51,390 bases of DNA from Spirochaetia bacterium. GTDB taxonomy: Bacteria; Spirochaetota; Leptospiria; Leptospirales; Leptonemataceae. The DNA is taken from positions 1 through 51,390 of the forward strand of contig JAIOPQ010000041.1 of assembly GCA_021413825.1 (NCBI GenBank), read 5' to 3'. Below, one piece after another: positions 1-9,000 of the stretch (its first letter is position 1; every line of letters begins with the position of its first letter). The position numbers and the translations under genes were made by a program. The notes beneath the pieces were generated by a model. The model was not told where the DNA came from, searched no databases, and saw only the letters and a program-made list of their open reading frames with translations.

Positions 1-2
1 AG

Positions 3-1763
3 AATCGCACATCGATAGAAAAGAAATATGAAGCTTCGACTCAGCTCGAACTCAACCTGGGCGCGGAGATTGAAGCTCTCAAAGATGCTGCAGTTCGCAT
101 GGAAGAAGTAATTGCAAAACGCGAAGCTCAGATTCGCAAGTATGTGGAACAGGAAGAAGGAAACCAGGACGAGCTGCGCAAGAGCGAAAGCGAGCAAGAA
201 CATCTGGTTTCTGAAATGCGACGGGTTACTGACGAACTCGTAATGGAACTCGAAGCCAAGCAGAAGGATATTGCAAGCCACGAAGCGCAGCGACGCAAGC
301 TCAACGAAGCATTTTCAAAAGAGGCCGATGCATCCGTAGAGCGACTGGCAGCCCTGGAGCAGAAGCTCAAATCTTCTGACATAGCTGGGGCCAGAGACAT
401 CATAGGTAAGCTCAAAATTTCAGAACTTAGAAAGCTTTTCCATGAAGCCGACGAGCTGGATGCGAAGCTCCGTGGCGTGCTCTTTGGAAAAACAGGCCTC
501 TTAACGCGCAAGGAGCAACTGGACGTTTCAATGGAGCAGATCCGCAAGCGTCGCGAACATCTGCAAAAGGAGAATGCCGGGCTGTTTGAGAAACGCAAAC
601 AGGATTTGTCTCAGAACGAGAAAGACAAAAATCGCAAGATTGAAATTGAGCTTGAGATACGCTCAGCTGAAGAACGTTTGAAGTCATCCTCGCAGGGTCT
701 TGAAAGCATTCGCACTCAACTTGAAGAAATTAAAGAGCGAATTGGCTATCTATCACAGGAAGTAGATGAAGCTAAGGCTGCCCTCGATCGTCTAAAAGAA
801 GAAGAGAAAGGAGTAGTAAAAGAAATTGCACTGCTCAGGAAATCCAGCGATTCCCAGAAGAATGAAATGGAGGGAATGCTGAAGAAGATTGAGCGGAAGC
901 ACAAAGAGATAAGCGATCTCAAAGAGCGCTATCGTCGCGACCGTGAGCAACTCGATCGTGTACTTCCAGCAATTGGCGAACAGGAACGGCTTGTAGAACA
1001 CATTGGTGATGATATTCGAGAATTAGTTGAGAATCTTTATAATGATTTCCAGACAGATATCCAGGAAATTGAAAACGAATTCGCGGGGGATGCTTCAAAG
1101 TTCAAGGAACAGGAAGCTGAGTTCCGGCGCATTCGGCAGGAAATCCAGGCACTGGGCCAGTTTAATGCTCTCGCAATAGAAGAACTAACTCGGGCAACTG
1201 AAGCGCATGATCTGCTCATGGATCAGCGTAAAGATATTGAAGATGCGCGCAAAAACATCCTCGAAGTGCTTCATGAAACGGATGCCCGTTCGCGAGAAAT
1301 ATTCCTGGATAATTTCCTGAGAATTCAAAATAATTTCCAGGAAGTTTTCCAATCGCTCTTTGGCGGCGGAAAGGCAACTCTCACACTTACCAATCCAGAA
1401 GATCCACTCCAGGGTGGCGTTGAGATTATGGTTCAGCCTCCAGGTAAGAAGAATTCAAGCATTACTCTTCTCTCTGGTGGAGAGCAGAATATGACAGCGA
1501 TTGCCCTTATGTTTGCAACCTATCTTGTGCGGCCTTCACCCTTCTGTTTCCTTGATGAAATCGACGCACCGCTTGACGAAAACAATGTGCTCCGATTCCT
1601 GAGAATGCTCGGCACGTTTGTGAACCGCTCGCAATTTCTGGTGATTACGCATTGCAAGCAAACTATGGCTCGCGCAAGCAACATCTTTGGCGTAACGCAG
1701 GAAGAGGCCGGAGTAAGTAGAATTGTCTCTGTTCAACTTACGGAGGCTGCTCGGAGCGGCTGA
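3..1763 (+). CDS. smc: Chromosome partition protein SMC, C-terminal part (5' end outside window)
   Basis: This is the C-terminal portion of an SMC ATPase, which compacts and helps segregate the chromosome together with ScpA and ScpB. The reading frame is open from the window edge, so the N-terminal Walker A half and hinge lie upstream. Most of the visible protein is charged, Lys/Glu-rich coiled coil. The C-terminal head follows: an ABC signature LLSGGEQNMTAIAL near base 1470 and a Walker B block FCFLDEIDAPLDENN near 1545, then a D-loop and a switch histidine in VITHCKQTM. The signature has Gln-Asn-Met where many SMCs carry Lys/Arg-Ala-Leu, a small deviation. The stop codon overlaps the next start as TGATG, indicating translational coupling. 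The head motifs and coiled coil make the assignment secure; RecN-like proteins are less likely because of the ending and coil length. Confidence 0.93.
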   Translation, partial: NRTSIEKKYEASTQLELNLGAEIEALKDAAVRMEEVIAKREAQIRKYVEQEEGNQDELRKSESEQEHLVSEMRRVTDELVMELEAKQKDIASHEAQRRKLNEAFSKEADASVERLAALEQKLKSSDIAGARDIIGKLKISELRKLFHEADELDAKLRGVLFGKTGLLTRKEQLDVSMEQIRKRREHLQKENAGLFEKRKQDLSQNEKDKNRKIEIELEIRSAEERLKSSSQGLESIRTQLEEIKERIGYLSQEVDEAKAALDRLKEEEKGVVKEIALLRKSSDSQKNEMEGMLKKIERKHKEISDLKERYRRDREQLDRVLPAIGEQERLVEHIGDDIRELVENLYNDFQTDIQEIENEFAGDASKFKEQEAEFRRIRQEIQALGQFNALAIEELTRATEAHDLLMDQRKDIEDARKNILEVLHETDARSREIFLDNFLRIQNNFQEVFQSLFGGGKATLTLTNPEDPLQGGVEIMVQPPGKKNSSITLLSGGEQNMTAIALMFATYLVRPSPFCFLDEIDAPLDENNVLRFLRMLGTFVNRSQFLVITHCKQTMARASNIFGVTQEEAGVSRIVSVQLTEAARSG

Positions 1764-3223
1764 TGCGTTTGCGCTTTCACCTTGTACTCTGGCTCATTCT
1801 AGTTGCGGCGCCGCTTGTAAGCCAGACCGAACACAGCAATACAAAATCACAGGCGCGGCTTGTTTTTCTTCCCTTTGATAATGAAACACGTGATCCTGAT
1901 CTGGATTATCTGAAAAAGGGGATTCCGGAAACCATGATTTCGAGTTTCTCTGACATCGGTTTCGTAGAAGAAAAGCCCGTTCGAACCCTAGTAATCCGTC
2001 CCAATGGTCAACCTGGCCCAGGAATTTCGCGGGAATCAAATCCGCGCCGCGCCTTTCTCGATCTTGCTGTTGCAGATCTGACGGATGAAATGTTTAGCCT
2101 TAGAAATAAGGGAGACCTGGTTAGCATCGCAAGGCGATTGAGTGCACGTTATGTGGTCATTGGATCGTTTAGCGCCGGCGAATCGGATGGTTCTGGCGAT
2201 CGACCGGCTGAAGCTCGTGCAATTTTCTTTGATGCAAAAACAGGCCGTCGCACAGAAGAGAAACTGACGGGCACAACCCGCACACTCTATGATGCGTTGC
2301 CAGAACTAGCGTTACGTCTAAAAAAGAATGTAAGCAAGCCCGTTCAGTATGCAGTTAAATTTGAAAGTTCAGAAGATGGGGGAATGGTTTTTCTCGACGA
2401 GCAATACCTGGGACGTACTCCATTTACCTGGAACCTTCCAGCCGGAACGTATGAACTGCGTTTTGAACAGGATGGAAAGAAGAGAATCAATCAATCAATC
2501 GAGATAACAGGACAGCGTTCTGTACGGCTGGAATCCAGGCCACTGGCCCAAAAGGGCGTGCTGAAAGTTGACTCAGAACCCCCGGGCGCTGATGTGTTTC
2601 TGGATGTTACAAAGATTGGCGTAACACCGCTTTCGCGGAGCGACCTCCCAGAGGGAGCTCATCGTGTTCGTGTTTCGCTCAAGGATCATGTGGATCGATT
2701 CGCAGGCGTTGAAATTTCAACAAAGCCAACTGCGCTCGCTCTTGTGCTGAGTCCTGGAGATACGCAGAAAGTATTTCGCGATCCAGGGCACGTAATACTC
2801 GATTGGAACTATCATGATCTCTCGTTCTATTCATTTGTTAACTCAATGGCATTTTACGGTGGCTGGATCTATTTCAATATCCAGGCAAATCGCATTCAAA
2901 ACTCCATTCGTCCAATGGTTACAACTCTAATGATAACTGAGTTGATTACGCCGCGCGATCCGCTCACAGCACTCTATCAAAGTCAACAACTGGAAGAAAA
3001 TCGAATCAAGGTTCATGCACAGGTTCGTAATGCTAAGGCCAGTGGTATCGGTGGCGGGCTAATGCTTGTTCTCACCGGAGTATTTATGTGGCGCGGAATG
3101 GCTGCTGATGCGCGCGAAACCGGCGAGCTTGGAATGAGGCCGATTCTGTTCTCTTCAACCGAATATTCCGCAATGTCAGTTCCCGGTCGCAGGTGGGACC
3201 TTGGAATGACTATGCATTTCTAG
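1763..3223 (+). CDS. Exported PEGA-domain protein
   Basis: A 486-aa protein with an N-terminal signal peptide (hydrophobic residues about 6-20, cleavage likely after the VSQ region, no lipobox Cys). Residues about 30-190 begin with LVFLPFDNETRDPDLDYL, the type of fold seen in proteins that combine a TolB/FlgT-like N-terminal segment with PEGA repeats. Two PEGA domains follow, around residues 200-265 (GRTPFTWNLPAGTYELRF) and 270-335 (PPGADVFLDVTKIGVTPL). The C-terminal third contains at least one hydrophobic stretch near residue 430 and no recognised motif. PEGA domains are thought to mediate envelope or surface-layer contacts, so a periplasmic or outer-membrane-associated structural role is inferred. 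The start overlaps the smc stop by one base. A convergent gene ends 15 bp downstream. Confidence 0.75.
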   Translation: MRLRFHLVLWLILVAAPLVSQTEHSNTKSQARLVFLPFDNETRDPDLDYLKKGIPETMISSFSDIGFVEEKPVRTLVIRPNGQPGPGISRESNPRRAFLDLAVADLTDEMFSLRNKGDLVSIARRLSARYVVIGSFSAGESDGSGDRPAEARAIFFDAKTGRRTEEKLTGTTRTLYDALPELALRLKKNVSKPVQYAVKFESSEDGGMVFLDEQYLGRTPFTWNLPAGTYELRFEQDGKKRINQSIEITGQRSVRLESRPLAQKGVLKVDSEPPGADVFLDVTKIGVTPLSRSDLPEGAHRVRVSLKDHVDRFAGVEISTKPTALALVLSPGDTQKVFRDPGHVILDWNYHDLSFYSFVNSMAFYGGWIYFNIQANRIQNSIRPMVTTLMITELITPRDPLTALYQSQQLEENRIKVHAQVRNAKASGIGGGLMLVLTGVFMWRGMAADARETGELGMRPILFSSTEYSAMSVPGRRWDLGMTMHF

Positions 3224-3238
3224 CCTCAATTATCGAAC

Positions 3239-4999
3239 TTACAGCTTGCGAATCAAGCGGGAGATTGACTCGTGCAGTAGCCTGGGGTCAAACGGCTTGG
3301 TGATGTAATCGGTCATTCCTGCGATTCTGGCTTTTTCACGCTCTTCCGGCAACGCTGCTGCGGTTAGTGCAATGATAGGAACGCGTGAGCGCTCATTTCC
3401 CATTGCTCGGATGGCTCGAGTGGCTTCAAATCCATCTACCTCGGGCATTTGCAAATCCATCAAGATCAAATCATAGCTGCTGGCAGCGACCTTCTCAATT
3501 CCTTCTCGGCCGTTACATGCTACGTCAACCAGGGCGCCCCATTTGGACAAAAATCGTCGGGCCAGAATTACGTTCGGTTCATAATCCTCCACCAGGAGTA
3601 TTTTCGCATTTGTTAGATCGGCTAACGGTGCTAAGGGTAACGAATTCAAATCCGGCCCCTTATAGATCTCAAAAGGAAGTATAAATGAGAACTCCGATCC
3701 TTTTCCAACTTCACTCTCTACTTTGATGCCGCTATGCATGAGTTCAAGTAGTCGCCTGGTGATGGCAAGGCCAAGTCCCGTACCCCCGTAGCGGCGCGTT
3801 GTATCTGTGGCTGCCTGTGCGAACGCCTCAAAGATGACTTCCTGTTTATCTTTCGGGATTCCAATTCCAGTGTCGCGTACTCTGAATTCAATCTCAACAC
3901 CTTGCTCAGCCCTGGCGACCGGGGTTGCTGAGACTTTAACCTGTCCCGATTCGGTGAATTTTACGGCATTGGATACCAGGTTCATCAGAACCTGCGATAG
4001 CCTTGTGGAATCTCCGAGCACAATGGGCGGAACATCGTCTGCAACTTCCAGGTCAAGCTTCAGGCCTTTCTGTTCGGCGCGCGGACGTATTGAGGCCACG
4101 AGACTATCGAGCATTCCTGGAAGAGGAAATGGTGAATTTTCAACGAGCACCTTACCCGCTTCAATCTTATTGAAATCCAGAATATCGTTGAGCAAGACAA
4201 GCAAGTTGTCTGCGGCAAACCGCAGTAGCCTGAGATTCTCCAGTTGATCCGGGCGCGGGTTGTCTTCCAGTAGAAGATGCGTCATCCCCACCACAGAATT
4301 CAATGGAGTTCTAATCTCATGAGACATGGTCGATAAAAAATCTGTTCTGGATCGCGACGCCTTTTCTGCAACATCGCGTGCGGTGATAAGCCCGCGCTCC
4401 GATTCTACTAGTTGCTGATTCATTTGTCTGGACGCAGTGCGTTCTGCCTCGTAGTTTCGGCGCAAAAGGCCAATAATTACAGCGAGCATCAAAAATCCAA
4501 TCACAGAAGTGAAAATCAAATCAGCGCGCCGCGCACCGTTTGAAGGGTAAGCTATTATAAGATCCGGGCGGAAAGTCTCAAGAATTACTACGCAAGCGAA
4601 TGCCAATGATATTATTCCGGCTGCAGTTGTCGCATAACGTCCTTCCACAACGGCCACGAGAATAACCATGCCGATCAGGAACATTAGTGGAGGCGATCCT
4701 TCAAGGCCGCCGGAAAGAAACCACAATGCACTGAGCCCGAAAACGCCAAATCCAAGGCTTGGCAGAAATACGTAGCGAAACCAGCCGCGGAATCTGGAAA
4801 CATAGTAAGCAAAGGTATAATAGACTGCCATGCATATGACGAACATTCGAAGCATTGGATGGAGTTCGATGATGTGAACGAATATGGAGCCACCGGCAAA
4901 ACCACCCGCCATCACAATCAAGAATGAATTGAATATGCGATGATTCAGCGAAGACTCACCGGGTTTCCCGGCGATGCTATATAGGAGACTACGGACCAT
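3239..4999 (-). CDS. Membrane hybrid histidine kinase with receiver domain
   Basis: A 586-aa two-component sensor. Residues about 25-185 hold roughly six hydrophobic helices with only short loops, so the input is probably sensed in or near the membrane. A short coiled linker leads to HisKA with the phosphoacceptor in FLSTMSHEIRTPLNSVVGM (His near residue 225). The HATPase domain shows the N box NLVSNAVKF, G1 box DTGIGIP and G2 box GGTGLGLAITRR. A C-terminal receiver (about 465-583) has the acidic pocket VED, phosphorylatable Asp in LILMDLQMPEVDGFEATRAI (near residue 514), the conserved Thr/Ser in ALTAAAL and the Lys in ITKPF. No HPt domain or partner regulator is adjacent, so the downstream phosphorelay partner lies elsewhere. 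It ends convergently with the PEGA gene. The signal sensed cannot be told from the sequence. Confidence 0.92.
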   Translation of the reverse strand: MVRSLLYSIAGKPGESSLNHRIFNSFLIVMAGGFAGGSIFVHIIELHPMLRMFVICMAVYYTFAYYVSRFRGWFRYVFLPSLGFGVFGLSALWFLSGGLEGSPPLMFLIGMVILVAVVEGRYATTAAGIISLAFACVVILETFRPDLIIAYPSNGARRADLIFTSVIGFLMLAVIIGLLRRNYEAERTASRQMNQQLVESERGLITARDVAEKASRSRTDFLSTMSHEIRTPLNSVVGMTHLLLEDNPRPDQLENLRLLRFAADNLLVLLNDILDFNKIEAGKVLVENSPFPLPGMLDSLVASIRPRAEQKGLKLDLEVADDVPPIVLGDSTRLSQVLMNLVSNAVKFTESGQVKVSATPVARAEQGVEIEFRVRDTGIGIPKDKQEVIFEAFAQAATDTTRRYGGTGLGLAITRRLLELMHSGIKVESEVGKGSEFSFILPFEIYKGPDLNSLPLAPLADLTNAKILLVEDYEPNVILARRFLSKWGALVDVACNGREGIEKVAASSYDLILMDLQMPEVDGFEATRAIRAMGNERSRVPIIALTAAALPEEREKARIAGMTDYITKPFDPRLLHESISRLIRKL

Positions 5000-5008
5000 T
5001 AGAAGTGT

Positions 5009-5842
5009 TTACAGTTTGCGGGTCTTGCCACGTGCGCGACCGCGGCGTTCAGGATGCAATGTAAGTGCATAGACCTGTTTTTCAAGTTCTGCTGTAAGTT
5101 CTTTGGCTGCCTTCTTTTCGTCTCCGCCTGGAAACTCTGATGGGGGAATGGGCTTACCGATATTATACGTGATCTTCGCCTTAAAGATCCTGCCTGAAAG
5201 GATATTCTGTGGAGTAAAAAATCCAAACGATCCAGTAATACCTGTAGGGATAATTGGAACCTTCGCGCGAATGGCAAGTTTCGCAGCCAGCGCTTTGAAT
5301 GGACCCATAACACCAGTCTCAGTACGTGTACCTTCTGGATAAAGTGACACCAGTTCACCCTGACCGATGAGACCTACCATGTAATCTTCAAGCTCGCGGT
5401 AATATTCCACAGCGTCGCGTGCGCTTTCGCCTCTGTAATTGCGGATGATGGGTCTGCCGCCCCATTCGTGCATTTGAGATTTCATTGCGTCAGCGTAGAA
5501 ACTCAGAATTTTCTCCAGGAGCGGTTTCCAGAGCATGGGACCTGGCAATAGATTGAACAGCGAACCCTCTTTAAAGAGGAAATTCTTGATATCAGCGTCC
5601 GGCTCAAAGAGTTCAGCCTTACCAAAGTATACGATTCTGCGCGGGCTATTGACGGCCTGTACTGGCACATCGATCAAATCCGTATGGTTGGAGATAATCA
5701 ACCCGCCGCCATCGCGGGGAATGTGCTCTGATCCCGTAACTTCAATCCTGAAGATACGCTCCATGATTCCACGCAGGACGGCCCTTGCCGGATCGAGCGG
5801 AATTGTAAACATTCTGAAGGCCTGGTTTCCGTTATCTTCCAT
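5009..5842 (-). CDS. plsC: 1-acyl-sn-glycerol-3-phosphate acyltransferase family protein
   Basis: Acyltransferase of the PlsC family, which transfers an acyl chain to lysophosphatidic acid in phospholipid synthesis at the inner membrane. Motif I is SNHTDLIDVPV (HX4D), motif III is SLYPEGTRTETG, and motif IV is VPIIPTGITGSFG. At about 277 aa it is somewhat longer than the 240-aa canonical enzyme; the extra length is an insertion between motifs I and III (PGPMLWKPLLEKIL onward) and a basic C-terminus. An in-frame GTG lies five codons upstream (5857), but the ATG at 5842 looks the better start. It lies just upstream of the histidine kinase in the same direction with a 9-bp gap, so the two are probably cotranscribed. 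The exact acceptor specificity cannot be read. Confidence 0.85.
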   Translation of the reverse strand: MEDNGNQAFRMFTIPLDPARAVLRGIMERIFRIEVTGSEHIPRDGGGLIISNHTDLIDVPVQAVNSPRRIVYFGKAELFEPDADIKNFLFKEGSLFNLLPGPMLWKPLLEKILSFYADAMKSQMHEWGGRPIIRNYRGESARDAVEYYRELEDYMVGLIGQGELVSLYPEGTRTETGVMGPFKALAAKLAIRAKVPIIPTGITGSFGFFTPQNILSGRIFKAKITYNIGKPIPPSEFPGGDEKKAAKELTAELEKQVYALTLHPERRGRARGKTRKL

Positions 5843-5944
5843 ATTTACCGGTGGCACCCTGCATGCCAGCGTGTCAGGAAAAGATCAATCGAATTTTCAT
5901 ATTTCGCTTTCAGGGGAGGTTGCCCGCCGACGAGATGTCTCAGG

Positions 5945-6472
5945 ATGAAACAGGCCATTATTTTCTGTCTACTTTTCGCAGGTTGCGGAAAATTCTCGCT
6001 GGAGTACGTAGTTAACAGCCCGGCTGTAACTCCAGAAAACTTTCTGAGCGGTGATCGCACCGGAACACGGATCGTAACGGACCGCGAGGGGTACGTGCGC
6101 GGTTCCACAAACGTTACCATGCATTGCGAATTATCAGGTGCATCTGCGGGCCGCTGCACTGAGGAATCAGTAAACCTGAGTGGCGAGAAAACAAGCGAAA
6201 CATACCAGTACACGTTTAAATATCATGACCTGAAACCTACTGAAATCACGCGTACCAACGGGGCTGAGAGAACGGGCGGTGTCGTTAGCGGTTCGATCAT
6301 CTGGCTCAACGGAAATGGTAAAGTTCCTGGATCACAGAAGACAGCGCATCTTGAGACACGAATTCATATGCTGCCCCTGGCAGAGGAAACCTACTACCAG
6401 GTGGATTATTACCGCCAGTTTGGACTTGATGCAGGGCAGGTAACTACGCTCTGGAAGCGCGCTTCTCGCTAA
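5945..6472 (+). CDS. Small lipoprotein of unknown function
   Basis: A 175-aa protein with a textbook lipoprotein signal: MKQAIIFCLLFAGC, predicted lipidated Cys14. The mature part is rich in Thr, Ser and Tyr with polar beta-strand-like stretches, two further Cys close together (CELSGASAGRC) that could form a disulfide, and no recognised domain. It is divergent from plsC, with about 100 bp between starts, and is followed after 5 bp by the fructose-bisphosphatase gene, so the two may share a transcript. No function can be assigned; placement in the envelope is inferred from the signal. Confidence 0.75.
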   Translation: MKQAIIFCLLFAGCGKFSLEYVVNSPAVTPENFLSGDRTGTRIVTDREGYVRGSTNVTMHCELSGASAGRCTEESVNLSGEKTSETYQYTFKYHDLKPTEITRTNGAERTGGVVSGSIIWLNGNGKVPGSQKTAHLETRIHMLPLAEETYYQVDYYRQFGLDAGQVTTLWKRASR

Positions 6473-6477
6473 GGTAA

Positions 6478-7464
6478 ATGACCGATTTTTTTCGTATCGG
6501 CGTTGAGTTTGCTCGAGCCACGGACCTGGCAGCCAGGAATGTGATTGTCTGGTCCGGGAAAGCCCGCAAGAATGAGGCAGATCACGTTGCAGTTGAAAGC
6601 ATGCGCCAATGCATCGCCAGTCTACCGTATGCGTCGCATGTGCTGATTGGAGAAGGCGAAAAAGATCAGGCACCCATGTTATATGCCGGTGAACGATTTG
6701 GAACATCCGGGCAGATGGAACTCGATCTGGTTGTAGATCCTCTCGAATGCACTACAAACTTTGCGCATGGCCTTCACGATTCCATGTCTGTGTTGCTCGC
6801 AGTCCCTCCTGGTACCATTCCGGCAATTCCAGGAACGTATATGACGCAGATGCTCCTTCCTGAATCCGCAGCAGCAACTTTTTTCAGGCAACAACCAATT
6901 GCACCCTTGCTTGACAGCAACATCAAGCAAATACTGCGCACGGTTGCGCGCGAAAATAATGTTGCAGTGGAGTCGCTTAACGTTGTAATTCAGGATCGTC
7001 CCAGGCACAGAGAAATCATCGAAGCTGCGCGATCTGCTGGAGCAGGAGTTGCGCTCATCGATTCGGGTAGCGTTTCTGCCGCAGCAGAAATTCTCATGAG
7101 AAAAGGTGGGAGATGGAGTTTGCTCTTTGGCACGTACGGAGCTCCGGAGGGACTGATACTTGCCTTCATGGCCAAGGCTACTGGCGGTTTTTTTGCCGGG
7201 AGGATTGCACCACATGATCCTCTGTTTGAACATCAAACCAGAGTCCTTGGACTGGAAGATCGCGCGCTTGCTGCGGATGAATGGGTAAAGGGCGAGGGAT
7301 GTTTGATTATGACATGCATTCACTCTTCAACGTATCTGCGCGGCGTAGAAGTCCGCGCGGGTCAGACATTTACAGAATCGCTCCTCTGGACAAGCAGCGG
7401 GGTGCATCGACTATCCCATAAGAATGGAGAGCTTTGTGAATCCACGAAGCTGATGTCGCTCTAG
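6478..7464 (+). CDS. glpX: Class II fructose-1,6-bisphosphatase (GlpX family)
   Basis: A 328-aa protein with the GlpX layout. The family hydrolyses fructose 1,6-bisphosphate to fructose 6-phosphate in gluconeogenesis and needs divalent metal. Visible family blocks: GKARKNEADHVAVESMR, SHVLIGEGEKDQAPMLY, DLVVDPLECTTNFAHGL, VIQDRPRHREII and LLFGTYGAPEGLILAF. Two positions are odd: the usual DP[IL]EGT metal/phosphate loop has Cys in place of Gly, and the usual DGD near residue 195 reads SGS. These may alter activity or specificity, for example toward sedoheptulose bisphosphate or another sugar phosphate. It sits 5 bp after a lipoprotein gene, and its TAG stop overlaps the next GTG start by one base. 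Confidence 0.85.
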   Translation: MTDFFRIGVEFARATDLAARNVIVWSGKARKNEADHVAVESMRQCIASLPYASHVLIGEGEKDQAPMLYAGERFGTSGQMELDLVVDPLECTTNFAHGLHDSMSVLLAVPPGTIPAIPGTYMTQMLLPESAAATFFRQQPIAPLLDSNIKQILRTVARENNVAVESLNVVIQDRPRHREIIEAARSAGAGVALIDSGSVSAAAEILMRKGGRWSLLFGTYGAPEGLILAFMAKATGGFFAGRIAPHDPLFEHQTRVLGLEDRALAADEWVKGEGCLIMTCIHSSTYLRGVEVRAGQTFTESLLWTSSGVHRLSHKNGELCESTKLMSL

Positions 7465-8786
7465 TGTCACTGCGCGAAAAACTAGATTCGCGTTTTGGAA
7501 AGGGTGTTTTCCTCTTTGCCGCGCGATCTTTCAATTCATTGGCCGGGCTATTGTTCGCGCTATTTGCGGGACGATTTCTCACAGTAGAGGATCACGGAAT
7601 ATTTGCTTCAGTACTGGCGCGGATGGTGATTGCGCAGGCGATTCTTGAAGTTGGTTTGCAATATTCGCTTGTTAGATACCTGGCTCCAGCAATCCGGGCC
7701 GGTGAATCGCGGGAAGTTCAGAGTATTGTGCGCGCTTCGCTCTGGCTTAAGGGAATCACGTTTGCCATACTTGGTGGAATGGTCATGGTTCTGGCGATTT
7801 TGCTTTCATTGGTTACCATGCCAGGTCCCTTCCTGGAATTGCTTCCTGAGTACGGTTCACCCGTCTTGCTCTGGATGATTTTTCTGGGTGGCGCTGCCAT
7901 GTCATTTGTATCCTACCAGGAAGCAGTGCTGGTGGCGCATGGATCGTATTTGCGACTGGCACTCTGGGTACCGCTGACTGGAATATTACGCCTGACGTTC
8001 CTGGCCCTGGCGTATGCTGCGGGAACTGCGCAATCACCAGAACACATTGTGTTTGCGTATTCGCTTGGTCCGGTGCTGTCGGTGGTTTGTTTTTTTTTTG
8101 TTTTTCCAGCAACGTTTTTTACCCGGCTCTCAGAGGCCACGGAATGGCGCGCTCATTTACGCCAGCTGATATCGTATAACTCGTTTATAGTACTCGCTTC
8201 TTTCTTTTCAATTTTTTCCGATTGGATGGAAGTTCTCATGCTTTCAGAGGCGCGTGACACTGGAATTTACAATGCTGCTCGTATGCCCTTGCAGGGTTTC
8301 TTGATTCTCCTTTCAACCATGCAATCCATGTTCTTGCCCTGGTTTTCCGGACTGACGAATCTCGAAGAATATAAGCATGTATTCTCCAGAATCTATAAAT
8401 GGCTTCTTCCAGGTTGCGTGGCCTTACTTCCGGGGCTCTTTGTCCTTGCCTGGTTTATCCCATTCTGGTTTGGCCCGGAATATGAGGGATCCGTTCGGAT
8501 TCTGTATCTGCTGTATCCTGGCTACTTGCTCAAGCTTTTGTTTGCACCGCTTGGAACGGCGCTCTTCGCTCTCGACAGGCCCAGGCTGGTTGCAGTTGAG
8601 GCAGGTGCCAGGATGATTGCGGGTTTTATTCTGAACTCTGTTTTAATATCGAGCTATGGAATCATGGGTGCTGCTATTTCTGGATTTGTGGCCCCGTTTG
8701 CTGGCTGGATTTTTTTGATTTTCTGCTACGCGCGTTTTTTCAGAACGGGAGAGTTCCCATTTCCTGAGAGAGCCCATGCAAAATAA
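7464..8786 (+). CDS. Polysaccharide/oligosaccharide flippase-type membrane protein
   Basis: A 440-aa integral membrane protein with about 12 or more hydrophobic helices evenly distributed, in the style of the Wzx/MATE-like (MurJ/MVF) superfamily that moves lipid-linked sugars across the inner membrane. The N-terminal block FAARSFNSLAGLLFALFAGRFLTVEDHG matches the usual first two helices and the conserved GR-x-L loop of O-antigen flippases. The start is GTG overlapping the glpX stop by a base. It ends inside the start of the penicillin-binding protein gene (11-bp overlap), so flippase and cell-wall synthase are coexpressed. Transport of a lipid-linked envelope precursor is inferred; the substrate is unknown. 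A run of nine or more T near base 8090 is a possible slippage site, but the frame stays open across it. Confidence 0.82.
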   Translation: MSLREKLDSRFGKGVFLFAARSFNSLAGLLFALFAGRFLTVEDHGIFASVLARMVIAQAILEVGLQYSLVRYLAPAIRAGESREVQSIVRASLWLKGITFAILGGMVMVLAILLSLVTMPGPFLELLPEYGSPVLLWMIFLGGAAMSFVSYQEAVLVAHGSYLRLALWVPLTGILRLTFLALAYAAGTAQSPEHIVFAYSLGPVLSVVCFFFVFPATFFTRLSEATEWRAHLRQLISYNSFIVLASFFSIFSDWMEVLMLSEARDTGIYNAARMPLQGFLILLSTMQSMFLPWFSGLTNLEEYKHVFSRIYKWLLPGCVALLPGLFVLAWFIPFWFGPEYEGSVRILYLLYPGYLLKLLFAPLGTALFALDRPRLVAVEAGARMIAGFILNSVLISSYGIMGAAISGFVAPFAGWIFLIFCYARFFRTGEFPFPERAHAK

Positions 8787-9000
8787 GACCAAACGACCAC
8801 GCGAAGAGGGCGGCTACACCAGAAGTGTTTTCCAGCCCCCGGCTCATTCTGGGATTTTCACGCGTGCCATATTCTTCCCATTTGTGCGGATGCTTCGCAA
8901 TATCGAGGATTCGGGCAAACAGACTCGCTGGTATGTTTTAATTCTAATTGGGCTGCCAACGCTGGTCATTCTGTTGCTTTGCGTAACTCCACTGGACTGA
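8776..9000 (+). pseudogene. Class A penicillin-binding protein, N-terminal fragment
   Basis: This 74-codon frame encodes a basic cytoplasmic tail (KTKRPREEGGYTR) and one transmembrane helix (about residues 53-69), the normal beginning of a class A PBP. It then runs into TGA at 8998-9000. The frame carrying the rest of the enzyme is open just before that point and starts directly at a sequence that lies well inside the glycosyltransferase domain. The fragment therefore belongs with the next entry, and about 60-90 codons appear to be missing between them. It overlaps the flippase gene by 11 bp. Deletion in the organism and local misassembly are both possible. Confidence 0.7.

Noticed and set aside
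8088..8105. T-run in the flippase gene as a phase-variation slippage site
   Set aside because: A single homopolymer inside a hydrophobic segment with an open frame; no evidence of variation.
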